DNA of 64,000 bases from an uncultured beta proteobacterium (lineage in GTDB: Bacteria; Pseudomonadota; Gammaproteobacteria; Burkholderiales; Burkholderiaceae_C): the NCBI GenBank assembly GCA_903823025.1, contig CAIJRK010000053.1, forward strand, positions 41,691 to 105,690, written 5' to 3'. A program made the position numbers and the translations under genes. Below, in pieces: positions 56,524-64,000 of the stretch. Numbering within the stretch: the first letter of the stretch is position 1; the number at the start of each line of letters is the position of its first letter. The notes under the pieces are model-generated. The model was not told the origin of the DNA and ran no database searches. It saw only the letters and a program-made list of their open reading frames with translations.

Positions 56524-59500
56524 GATGCGGGGGCGACGCCAGGTCGCGTGATGGACTCCTGACGTACGGCCAGCAGCTCCGCGTCTAGCAGCTCAGGGTG
56601 GTATTCCCACATATCCTCCCGGAACTGCTCCCGCATGGCTTCGCTGACCCTGCGCTCCTCCACCTGGATCACATGACGAGTTTCATCCTTCATGATCTCA
56701 AAGTAGCTATGCAGAAAGGCCGTCAGCGTTGGCAGGTTCTCGCCGGGGCTGGCAAGCAGCACCTGAAGTCCGAGTTTTTCGAGGTAGCGCATGGTGGCCA
56801 CGATGTTGGGCGTGTCCATCTTGTCAAAGGCTTCGTCCAGGAGGATAAGCCGCAAACCGTCCTGGTTATTCTCGTCCATGCGGTAGGCCGAGGACAGTGC
56901 AGCGCCGGCAATCACATAGAGCGGCGCGCGGTGCTCACCACCAGATCCCGGGCCAATACGTTTACTCAGGTGCCCTATGGTCTTGGTGACGCCTGTCACC
57001 GGATCGTCGGTTTCAATCTCGATGTCGAACTCGAAGAACTCCCGGTAATCATCCAGCGGACTCTTGACCGCAGCATTGCCCAAGGTAGTTTTCTCGCGCA
57101 GCAACTCTTCAAACTGGGCGGGTATGACCCCGGGATCGCCAAACAGACCGCCTTCAGCGCCGAAGTCGGCGATGTTCTCGATGAACTTCTTCAATGGCAA
57201 CAGGTCAGGACGGACCTTGGCCTGGAACTGGTATCTCTCACCGTTGGTGAAGGCGGGGGAGGCCTTGAGCGCATCATTCAAGCGCTTGAACGTAGTGGTC
57301 TGGTACTTGAGGTTGGCGTGCAGGGCCAGTGCCACGTCCTGCCGGAAGGTGTTCTGTGATGCAAGGTAGGCTTCCTGGGCCTGCTCTTTGTACGATGGCA
57401 ACTCTGTGTTCTGCAGCCTAGTGACTTGCTGCTCCATCCAGGCCTTGGCCTTGCGCCAGTCGGACGTCACCTCATCGCTGACGGCTTCGCGGTGGTCAGT
57501 CAGGAAGGTCCCCAACAGCGTCTGTGCGGGGCCCAGGTGGCGTACCATAGCTAAATTGCAGCGCGTGGATTGGGTTTCGCAGTGGTTCGCCATGCTTTGG
57601 TAGCTCTCGCCGAATTGCTCCAATAGCGGGTCCCAGCGATCTGATGCGAAGCCTGGGTCATAGTCGGCATGGCCACGGCAGGCTTCATGGGTTGATCGTT
57701 TACCTTGAAGTTCCTCCAGCTTGGCCTGACAGGCGGTCACCAAGCCGTCTAGGATTGTCTGGGCCTGCACTGCTTTGTCTCGCGCGACTCGGGCATCCTT
57801 CTCCAAGGGTTGCTTGCGTTCCCGCAGAGCCGCGAGTTCTGCGGACAGGGCCTGATATTCAGCGCTGCTGCCGCCCGAGAGCCGCTGGTTGGCGAGCTCT
57901 TTCTCTGTGAGCGCCTCGCTGAGCTGCTCTGCGTATCCGAGCAGCAGGCGCAGGGTCTCTGGTGACGACAAGCTCTGGATGACCTGACGGATATGGTTGG
58001 TGCTCCCTTCGCGTTGTTTGAGGTCAGCAACTTCTCTGTTCAGGATACGGGACTCAGCCGTCAGTCCGTCGACCTGGCCCTTGGCGCCTGATCCGATCTG
58101 CAAATCGGCCTCCGGCACCAGTTTCAGCCGCTCAAAGTCCCCGGGGCCCACCAGCATGCCATCCATCGTCAAGGTACGTTCACCCCGCAATGCCTCTTTG
58201 GCGGTATTGGCACGTTTGAGGTTGCCCAGCTTGCCACGCAGGTAGGCCACGGCAACCTGGTTGCTGCCCTGTATCAGGCTGGCCACCGTATCGGCGGCCG
58301 GCTGGACCTGCCCAGTGCGGACTTTATCCGAGCGTACGATCTTGACTCCATAGATGATGCGTTTTCCTTGCAATGCTTGGTAGATGTCAAAGGCTTTTTG
58401 CTCTTCCACCAAGTCCCTTAGCAAGATGGCTTCTACGTTCTTAGCCAAATAGGCTTCGATGGCTGGCTGCCATTGGGGATCGGTCACTTTTACCAGGTCA
58501 CAGACGGGGGTAGGGTGCAGGCCGTGGTCCAAGAACTCATGCATCAGTCGGGCCGTGGAATCACTGACCTGCACTCGGTTAGTCTTGGCGCGCTCCATGC
58601 CCAAACCAATCGTCGTGAGCCGATCATTGGCAATCTGGAGTTGTTCCTTGACGATGTCGTGTTGGCCATTCAGGTGCGCCGTGGCGGACTTCAGCATTGC
58701 TCCCAGGTCCCGGAGGATTTTTTCCAGCCCGTCCTTGTCGACTTGGTTTTGCTCCCAAGAAAACTGACTGAGCTGTTGCGCGGCCACCGCAAGCGCGGGT
58801 TGCCACTGGGCCAGCAGTTCGTTGGCGCTGGCGTTCTGAAGAAGGTGCTGAAAATTGTTCAACTCTTTCTTCAGGTCGGTTTCCCGGCGGGTGGTTTTCT
58901 CCTGTGCCTTTGCAAGGGCCTGCTGGGCGCCCGCATTCTCAGCGTGGTCCATGTGGGCAAGCTGCATTTGTGTGAGCTTGCCTTCTTCTTGAATCCAGGC
59001 CTCCACTGCTCCATCTGCGGTTTTGCTGGCCTCGTTGCACTTCGCGACGACTTCTTCCTGCACAAACTGATCGGCAATCAGCTTTTCGTGGGACGCATTG
59101 GTCAACTCGTACGCTGCGGACGCCTGCAGGCCGGTCCAGGTAACGGATTTCCGGGCTTCGGCCAAGGCCGCGTCAAAGTTCTTGGTCACATCCAGGCCCT
59201 GGGCGATCATTTGTTCGACACCCACGACCAACTGGTTGATCCGCTTGAAGGTCTCCACCAGCTGCTTAAACCTGGCGATGTTGGTGGGCCGGTCTTCCAA
59301 CACATCTTGGCGAACAATCTGGTCCACCGATTTGGAGAAGCTCATGCGCAGCGCAAAGCGGAAGGCGCGCGCAAACGCGTCGTAGGACGCGGGGCCCGCT
59401 TTGCCGCGCAGCATGAACAGCACCTGTTTGACGTAGCTGGCGCCATCGTCAAACAGCGGTTCCTCCCCTGTGATCCTTGACTGCTCCAGCAGCCGGTGAC

Positions 59501-59972
59501 GGAAGCTGCTCCAGGGCAGCGGCATGGTTGCCCCGTCCACCGTCTGCAGGTGCTCGGACATGGACAGCTCCACGCCGCGGATGACATAGCGCCCCAGCAC
59601 CTTCTCCGCTTCGTTGCCCAGCGAAGCCTCTATGCATACGCCCATGGAGACCGGCTCATTGGTCTCGGTGTCACGCCAGACCAGTGTGACGTAGGTGGTG
59701 GCCTGTGGTCGCGCGCACTGTTCAATGGTGTCGCCGTACTGCCCCAGGCAGTAGGACCGCAAGGTACGGCTCTGGTGCGACTTGGCATCGGCCTGGGCAT
59801 TGAAGTGCATCAGGTTCTTGTTGGCACCCATCATGGCGATCTGCACGGCATCGAGCGCCGAGCTCTTGCCGCTGCCGTTGCGGCCGAACAGACCAGTGAT
59901 CTCTTCCAGGCGGAATTCCTGCTGTTCGTACAGCAGGAACTGCACCAGTTTGACGCTCTCAAGCCGCTTCAT
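56520..59972 (-). CDS. jetC: Wadjet protein JetC (SMC-like ATPase)
   Basis: 1150 residues. Walker A GRNGSGKS at 30-37, a long coiled-coil middle region with a hinge-like part around 500-620, the signature SGGE at 1010-1013 and Walker B LILLDEAFDKMD at 1042-1053. This is the SbcC/MukB-like motor that extrudes DNA loops. Its start overlaps jetB by 14 bases. Confidence 0.92.
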   Translation of the reverse strand: MKRLESVKLVQFLLYEQQEFRLEEITGLFGRNGSGKSSALDAVQIAMMGANKNLMHFNAQADAKSHQSRTLRSYCLGQYGDTIEQCARPQATTYVTLVWRDTETNEPVSMGVCIEASLGNEAEKVLGRYVIRGVELSMSEHLQTVDGATMPLPWSSFRHRLLEQSRITGEEPLFDDGASYVKQVLFMLRGKAGPASYDAFARAFRFALRMSFSKSVDQIVRQDVLEDRPTNIARFKQLVETFKRINQLVVGVEQMIAQGLDVTKNFDAALAEARKSVTWTGLQASAAYELTNASHEKLIADQFVQEEVVAKCNEASKTADGAVEAWIQEEGKLTQMQLAHMDHAENAGAQQALAKAQEKTTRRETDLKKELNNFQHLLQNASANELLAQWQPALAVAAQQLSQFSWEQNQVDKDGLEKILRDLGAMLKSATAHLNGQHDIVKEQLQIANDRLTTIGLGMERAKTNRVQVSDSTARLMHEFLDHGLHPTPVCDLVKVTDPQWQPAIEAYLAKNVEAILLRDLVEEQKAFDIYQALQGKRIIYGVKIVRSDKVRTGQVQPAADTVASLIQGSNQVAVAYLRGKLGNLKRANTAKEALRGERTLTMDGMLVGPGDFERLKLVPEADLQIGSGAKGQVDGLTAESRILNREVADLKQREGSTNHIRQVIQSLSSPETLRLLLGYAEQLSEALTEKELANQRLSGGSSAEYQALSAELAALRERKQPLEKDARVARDKAVQAQTILDGLVTACQAKLEELQGKRSTHEACRGHADYDPGFASDRWDPLLEQFGESYQSMANHCETQSTRCNLAMVRHLGPAQTLLGTFLTDHREAVSDEVTSDWRKAKAWMEQQVTRLQNTELPSYKEQAQEAYLASQNTFRQDVALALHANLKYQTTTFKRLNDALKASPAFTNGERYQFQAKVRPDLLPLKKFIENIADFGAEGGLFGDPGVIPAQFEELLREKTTLGNAAVKSPLDDYREFFEFDIEIETDDPVTGVTKTIGHLSKRIGPGSGGEHRAPLYVIAGAALSSAYRMDENNQDGLRLILLDEAFDKMDTPNIVATMRYLEKLGLQVLLASPGENLPTLTAFLHSYFEIMKDETRHVIQVEERRVSEAMREQFREDMWEYHPELLDAELLAVRQESITRPGVAPAS

Positions 59973-60651
59973 TGTTCATCTCCTGGTTGTCCTCGATCGC
60001 CACAGACTCGCCGGCGGCACCATCCGCATGCGCCTCATCCCTGACAGTTCTCCAATGCGCCAATCGCATCAAGGCAGTCTCGCCCAGCACGTCGACGATG
60101 GCCGGGCGGATGGCCAGGCCACCGGCTGACTGCTCCTGCAAGGGGGTGAGATGGCCGCTGTCATCGTCTTCCAGGCGCCGGGCGATGCCCCAACGCTTAG
60201 CGGAGCGCAGCAAGGTGTCGAGCTCGCCACGGGTGGGCAGGTCGCGCCCGGTCATGAGGTGGAACTTTTCCTGCAACTCGATGTAGTCGCACAGGACCTC
60301 ACCGTCTTCGGTGAGCCCACCCGCGCGCACGCCTTCGTCATAAAGGCCGCGCAGCACCAGGGCAAACAGCGTCTGGGCCACGGTCGCTGTACCGGCTTTG
60401 GCGTGCCGAGGCAGGGCCGTGACATAGCGCAGCTGTCGGTTGATCGACAGCGACACCCCAAGCGGGGCCAATACCTTGGCGAATTCACGCTCGTAAAGTT
60501 CCAGGATGGCATAAGTCATCCGGCTGCTCCGGTCGGAGTGGTAGATCACCTGTTCGGCCACCAGCCGGTAGGCGGCGGTCTCGAAGTCTTCGACGGCATA
60601 GATGCCATCCAGCCGGCTGGCCAGATCCTCCCAATCCCGTTGGTTGCTCAT
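59959..60651 (-). CDS. jetB: Wadjet protein JetB (MukE-like, DUF4194 type)
   Basis: 230 residues. Winged-helix kleisin-binding protein: AAYRLVAEQVIYHSDRSSRMTYAILELYEREF near the N-terminus and RAGGLTEDGEVLCDYIELQEKFHL later. It joins JetA and JetC. Overlaps jetA by 4 bases. Confidence 0.88.
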   Translation of the reverse strand: MSNQRDWEDLASRLDGIYAVEDFETAAYRLVAEQVIYHSDRSSRMTYAILELYEREFAKVLAPLGVSLSINRQLRYVTALPRHAKAGTATVAQTLFALVLRGLYDEGVRAGGLTEDGEVLCDYIELQEKFHLMTGRDLPTRGELDTLLRSAKRWGIARRLEDDDSGHLTPLQEQSAGGLAIRPAIVDVLGETALMRLAHWRTVRDEAHADGAAGESVAIEDNQEMNNEAA

Positions 60652-62114
60652 TTTGTCTCCCTGTTTTTAGTCTGGCGTTTGCGCCAGCTCAATGTGAATG
60701 GCTTGCCGCTCAAATACGGGTGTTCTGCAGCCTCGTCGTTGGTGTAGCGCAACTCCATGCCTGGGGCCGACGCCCGGCCTTCCATTTCCAGCCGGGCGAT
60801 CCGGGAGTTTGTGGCCATGGCTACGCTGGTCAGGGCCTGGAAGACGCGCAAGTCCTCGATGGACCCGCAAGGCAAGGTGTTGCTGCCGACGGTGGCCGTG
60901 TCCTGCAGCACTTTCTCGGCATAGGCGCGCAGCTTCATGGGCGTGATGGACCGGCGCTCTTGGGCACGGCGCACCAGGTTCCCGATGGCGCGCGTGCGGT
61001 CGGAGATGATCACCTGGCGCAAAGGCGTGGGCGCCAGCCGAGACACCTCCCTACGTGGCTGGGCCAGGCGGGCACCACCCATCAGGGCATCAGGCGGAAA
61101 GACAGGGGCAACATCCAGGTCAGGGTAGGCAATCAGCTGGTCCATGGTCTGCCTGAGCAGGTTGTCGATGGGTCGTATTGCGCGCAGCTTGTATTCCAGG
61201 AAGGCCAGCGCGCGCCTGTTGGCGCTACGGATCTCTTCGTCCAGGCGCTCCAGGTACTCCTCGATCCGGTCGAGCTCATAGAGGCGCTGCAGGTCGCGCT
61301 GGAACGCGGCCTGGCCTTTTTTATCGTCTCCGCTGCAAAGGCGATTGACATACCAGTCCAGTAAGCGACTGCGATGCTCTGGCTGGGTGTCTATGTCTGT
61401 GACGGCGTCCAGGATTTGCTGACGCTTGGACAGGGGATGTTCCCGCGTGCGCAGTTCCTGGTAGTCCCCAATGAAGACCTGCTGGATGTAGTCCTGGAAG
61501 AAGGTTCGGACATATTGGGCAGTGGTCGGCTGCGCGCCAATGGCGACCATGAGGTCGCGCACGTTAGTCCCTGTGTTTCGGATGTAGACCAACAGGTTGC
61601 GGCACTGCTCGGCTGCCTCCCGCAGAAGGTCGCCGCTGGCCTCGCCTTTATGCACCTGCGCCACGGCGGCGTCAATCGAACGGATCTTGCCCGAAACAAA
61701 CACGGGGCCTGTCTCTGCGAAGTTGATAAGCTGTGTCAGCAACTGCCCGACGGTCGGCGCCATATTGACGGTCTTCTCGATGCCGTACTTTTCCAGACGA
61801 AACCAGCCTGCGTCGAGCAATCGGTTGAAGATCCCGATGGCCCGGATGTTCTGAGGCGTGTCAGGTTGCTCGCCGGACTCCGGCTGCCACTCATCGGCAT
61901 ATTTGAGGTGATCCTCAATTTCCTGGATAATTTCGCGCTGCAGGAAGCCATAGCTCGGTGGCAAGGGAGCGTCAGGACCAAATCGCCTGCGATGCAGGTG
62001 GCACAGCAGTGCCCAGTATCCGTGCCGGTTTTGGGATGCCAGCGGACCGAACAGCCGGTCCGGGATGCGCTGGAACAGAGCTATCGAAGCGGGGGCTACG
62101 ATGGGAACAGCCAT
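60648..62114 (-). CDS. jetA: Wadjet protein JetA (MukF-like kleisin)
   Basis: 488 residues, mostly helical, opening PASIALFQRIPDRLFGPLASQN; a coiled helix LYELDRIEEYLERLDEEIRSAN lies near 270-300. Position and size match JetA. The sequence style seems nearer the DUF5716-type JetA than the DUF3375 type I form; the subtype is not settled. It overlaps the WYL gene by 19 bases. Confidence 0.85.
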   Translation of the reverse strand: MAVPIVAPASIALFQRIPDRLFGPLASQNRHGYWALLCHLHRRRFGPDAPLPPSYGFLQREIIQEIEDHLKYADEWQPESGEQPDTPQNIRAIGIFNRLLDAGWFRLEKYGIEKTVNMAPTVGQLLTQLINFAETGPVFVSGKIRSIDAAVAQVHKGEASGDLLREAAEQCRNLLVYIRNTGTNVRDLMVAIGAQPTTAQYVRTFFQDYIQQVFIGDYQELRTREHPLSKRQQILDAVTDIDTQPEHRSRLLDWYVNRLCSGDDKKGQAAFQRDLQRLYELDRIEEYLERLDEEIRSANRRALAFLEYKLRAIRPIDNLLRQTMDQLIAYPDLDVAPVFPPDALMGGARLAQPRREVSRLAPTPLRQVIISDRTRAIGNLVRRAQERRSITPMKLRAYAEKVLQDTATVGSNTLPCGSIEDLRVFQALTSVAMATNSRIARLEMEGRASAPGMELRYTNDEAAEHPYLSGKPFTLSWRKRQTKNRETK

Positions 62115-62971
62115 TTGCGTACCTCCTCGATGTTTTCGACAGCCATCTGGTACTCAGGCGGCAATTCCTTGGTCACGTCCAGGGCTAGCCTCAATTCCTG
62201 GACTAGGTAAGGCAATAGGGCGCCGCGGCAGCTGTGTACGCGTGCGGCAGTCCCATCGAAATACTCGCTTCGAACAAGGTCCTGCTGGCCGGGCGTCAGC
62301 TTGGGATGCGCTTGGATGCGCACCTTTACAACTGCAGACCATTTGGCGTCTTCCGCTGACGTGGTTTCGGCCTTGTGTTCCAGCATGGAGATCTTCGCGA
62401 TGCGCCCCAGCACGAAGTCCCTGAAATCACTTGTCTCCAGGCAATAGCCGCGAATGTGCCAGCGCCGACCGGCCTGGACCAGACTATGCGGCTCAACCGT
62501 TCTCGCGTGTGGCTCGGGTGTGCGCATGGAACGGTACTCAAGCATCAAGCGAGTGCGCTGCTCAATAGCCAAGCGGATGCGCGAGAAAACATGTGGGTTT
62601 ACGTGGGAGAAGGCCCACGGGGCCACCGTGACTGGGCCCGCACCAGGGGCGAGGTCCGCGTGGATATCAGCTTCGGCCAAGTAGGCCGCCAGACTCAGTT
62701 CAGACGTACCAGCCTTGAGCTCAACATTAGTCTTCCGGTAAGCGGCGTCGGTCACATAGTAGGACTTGCTCTTGTTGTCCCATTCAAGCCAGTTAGGGTT
62801 CTCCTCGCGCACTTCCCTGAGTAACTGGCTTGCCCGTATGCCACTGAGACCCAAGACATTCATCAGACGGCCACGGCTCAGGCGCCCCTCCCACAATGCC
62901 ATGCGACGAATGACCTTGTGTCGGTTTTTTTCTAGCAAATTTGCTTGCTTCATCTCGTTTGCAGTTGACAT
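62096..62971 (-). CDS. WYL-domain transcriptional regulator of the defence operon (BrxR/CapW-like)
   Basis: 291 residues. An N-terminal winged helix (HKVIRRMALWEGRLSRGRLMNVLGLSGIRASQLLREV), a WYL domain (MLEYRSMRTPEPHARTVEPHSLVQAGRRWHIRGYCLE, FVLGRI) and a C-terminal extension. Such regulators often sit in front of defence systems and act as repressors that respond to a nucleic-acid or nucleotide signal. Its ATG adjoins a perfect palindrome; no ribosome site is visible, so translation may be leaderless. A start at 62953 is possible. Confidence 0.85.
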   Translation of the reverse strand: MSTANEMKQANLLEKNRHKVIRRMALWEGRLSRGRLMNVLGLSGIRASQLLREVREENPNWLEWDNKSKSYYVTDAAYRKTNVELKAGTSELSLAAYLAEADIHADLAPGAGPVTVAPWAFSHVNPHVFSRIRLAIEQRTRLMLEYRSMRTPEPHARTVEPHSLVQAGRRWHIRGYCLETSDFRDFVLGRIAKISMLEHKAETTSAEDAKWSAVVKVRIQAHPKLTPGQQDLVRSEYFDGTAARVHSCRGALLPYLVQELRLALDVTKELPPEYQMAVENIEEVRKWLFPS

Positions 62972-62990
62972 GATATATTTAAATATATCA
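62971..62990. promoter_or_regulatory. Perfect 20-bp palindrome, candidate operator of the WYL regulator
   Basis: TGATATATTTAAATATATCA reads the same on both strands and overlaps the first base of the WYL start codon. The flank to 63010 is A/T-rich with TATA-type hexamers that could serve as a -10. A dimeric winged-helix regulator would fit such a site. Confidence 0.65.
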
Positions 62991-63109
62991 TATATAAAAC
63001 TATACGATATAGGGCGTCATAGTATCTTCGGAGAAAACCGTAGCGCCTCGAAGTGTTGACAGCCGGAGGGAGGAAGGCCGTGCACGTGGCTAGAACTGTG
63101 AGTCACCGC

Positions 63110-63433
63110 ATGGCTAAAACCGAGCTCAACGGCTGTATAGCCAACCCGGTTCCCGACTATCTATTTTTTACAGGAAAGATGCCCGCTTTGTGGATTTGAC
63201 GTCAGAGTCGAGGTCTTATTTTCCGTGCCACAAGGGCGATTGCACAACCCGATGAAATACCTGTCGAATGCGGCGTCATGATCTGGATTGACGGCAAGCG
63301 GGAAGAGGCCCGCGCCGCACCCAAGCGCCCCTCGGCGCAACTGCCATTTGCGATCTGGATGGCGCTGGCGAAGGCCTCGCCAGTGCAGGCCATGTCATGG
63401 CATGAGGAGGGTGCCTATGATGGACTGCGGTAA
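63110..63433 (+). pseudogene. Broken gene remnant, possible mobile-element origin
   Basis: One frame reads MAKTELNGCIANPVPDYLF to a TGA at 63197-63199, then continues open to a TAA at 63431-63433 with IPVECGVMIWIDGKREEARA and FAIWMALAKASPVQAMSWH, which has strong protein character. An ATG at 63278 would give a 51-residue product. It may be one gene with an in-frame stop or two fragments. The family is not recognised. Confidence 0.35.
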
Positions 63434-63623
63434 GTGCACGGCGTTCACAGATCTTCAACATTTCCCTTGCCATATGGCCCTATGTAAATAGGCATGATCA
63501 AACTGGCAACTTCAATTGGGCAGGATGCGGCTCATACGCTAAAGCATCACTGCCCCCGAAAAGATTGCAATATTTCAATGTAATACGACATGAATTGACG
63601 CACTGCTGCTGACAATTTTGCAC

Positions 63624-63914
63624 ATGACAAGTGACACCAATCCTTACTTGAATGACGCGCTTATTGTGTCTTCAAGGCAACTCCCGTTGTTCCCACTTGA
63701 TCCGTGGGGCGCTGAACAGGCGGTCGCTTTGTTGGAACGACCCTGTCCAGGAATAGCGCGCGCCATGATCGGCCCCTTGTTTCCTGGCGACGGATCCAAT
63801 ACGCTGGACATCGCGCTGCGGTGTCTTGCCGTAACACAAGACGGCACTTTTGCTGCCTCTATAGCAATCGCTAATCAAAATGCAGCCAGAAGTATAAATT
63901 TCTATCGCCGCTAA
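63624..63914 (+). CDS. Short hypothetical protein
   Basis: 96 residues from the ATG at 63624. LPLFPLDPWGAEQAVALLERP and LFPGDGSNTLDIALRCLAV look protein-like but I recognise no family. No clear ribosome site. The remaining 86 bases of the window show no gene. Confidence 0.35.
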   Translation: MTSDTNPYLNDALIVSSRQLPLFPLDPWGAEQAVALLERPCPGIARAMIGPLFPGDGSNTLDIALRCLAVTQDGTFAASIAIANQNAARSINFYRR

Positions 63915-64000
63915 ATGTGAAAATACGAGTATGCAGAAATTTCTCTCTATCAGCCAAAGATCGGCTCTCAAATCAGCCCATAAAATCGAGCGTGATCGAA

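Noticed and set aside
58473..59480. A plus-strand frame of 335 codons inside jetC
   Set aside because: Antisense to the SMC-like ATPase, whose motifs are intact; frames like this are usual opposite GC-rich coiled-coil genes.
61374..62210. A plus-strand frame of 278 codons opposite jetA
   Set aside because: Antisense to jetA, with no domain signal; jetA is supported by its place in the overlapping operon.
1..64000. CRISPR arrays or rRNA genes
   Set aside because: No regularly spaced direct repeats and no rRNA sequence were seen.

Overview
The window is a chromosomal stretch of a betaproteobacterium. The isc operon layout, the tRNA-Leu/tig/clpP/clpX/lon block, the hpnCDE genes and the general protein style point to Burkholderiales, most likely Comamonadaceae (Rhodoferax/Polaromonas-like). 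That placement is inferred from gene content; no database search was possible. Coding density is high from 1 to about 53.2 kb and drops in the last 11 kb, which looks like an accessory island.

Layout. 1-10.8 kb: the start of a probable methyltransferase gene, a secreted protein, a chemoreceptor with a periplasmic c-type haem motif, a J-domain gene followed by three unknown genes, two tandem spermidine-synthase-like genes, NADP-malic enzyme, a ribbon-helix-helix protein and an NYN-domain protein. 10.8-18.2 kb: an HD-GYP response regulator, then a choline-to-glycine-betaine locus (ABC importer choXWV plus betB and betA) with no betI. 18.4-28.1 kb: universal stress protein and SulP transporter, a DapB-like reductase divergent from a ClC channel, hemerythrin plus chemoreceptor, hemH divergent from a HAD phosphatase, and a transglutaminase-like protein. 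28.1-38 kb: hpnC-hpnD-hpnE for squalene synthesis with a penicillin-acylase-family gene behind them, divergent from an RND efflux pair that has a clear operator-like repeat in front.

38-53.2 kb is core genome: tRNA-Leu, trigger factor, ClpP, ClpX, Lon (with sigma-32-like promoter matches before clpP and, more weakly, lon), two identical tRNA-Gly genes, uvrB, then iscR-iscS-iscU-iscA-hscB-hscA-fdx with an IscR-box-like site in front, dnaQ and tRNA-Val.

53.2-64 kb, downstream of tRNA-Val, is the accessory region: a Phd-type antitoxin/PIN toxin pair, about 1.1 kb of decayed DNA, a Wadjet (JetABCD) plasmid/phage defence system whose genes overlap one another and which is preceded by an overlapping WYL-domain regulator gene, and finally gene remnants. 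A perfect 20-bp palindrome touches the start codon of the WYL regulator and is the best candidate for the switch controlling the defence operon. Wadjet itself is a described system; the regulator-plus-palindrome arrangement and the flanking relics are the parts most worth checking.
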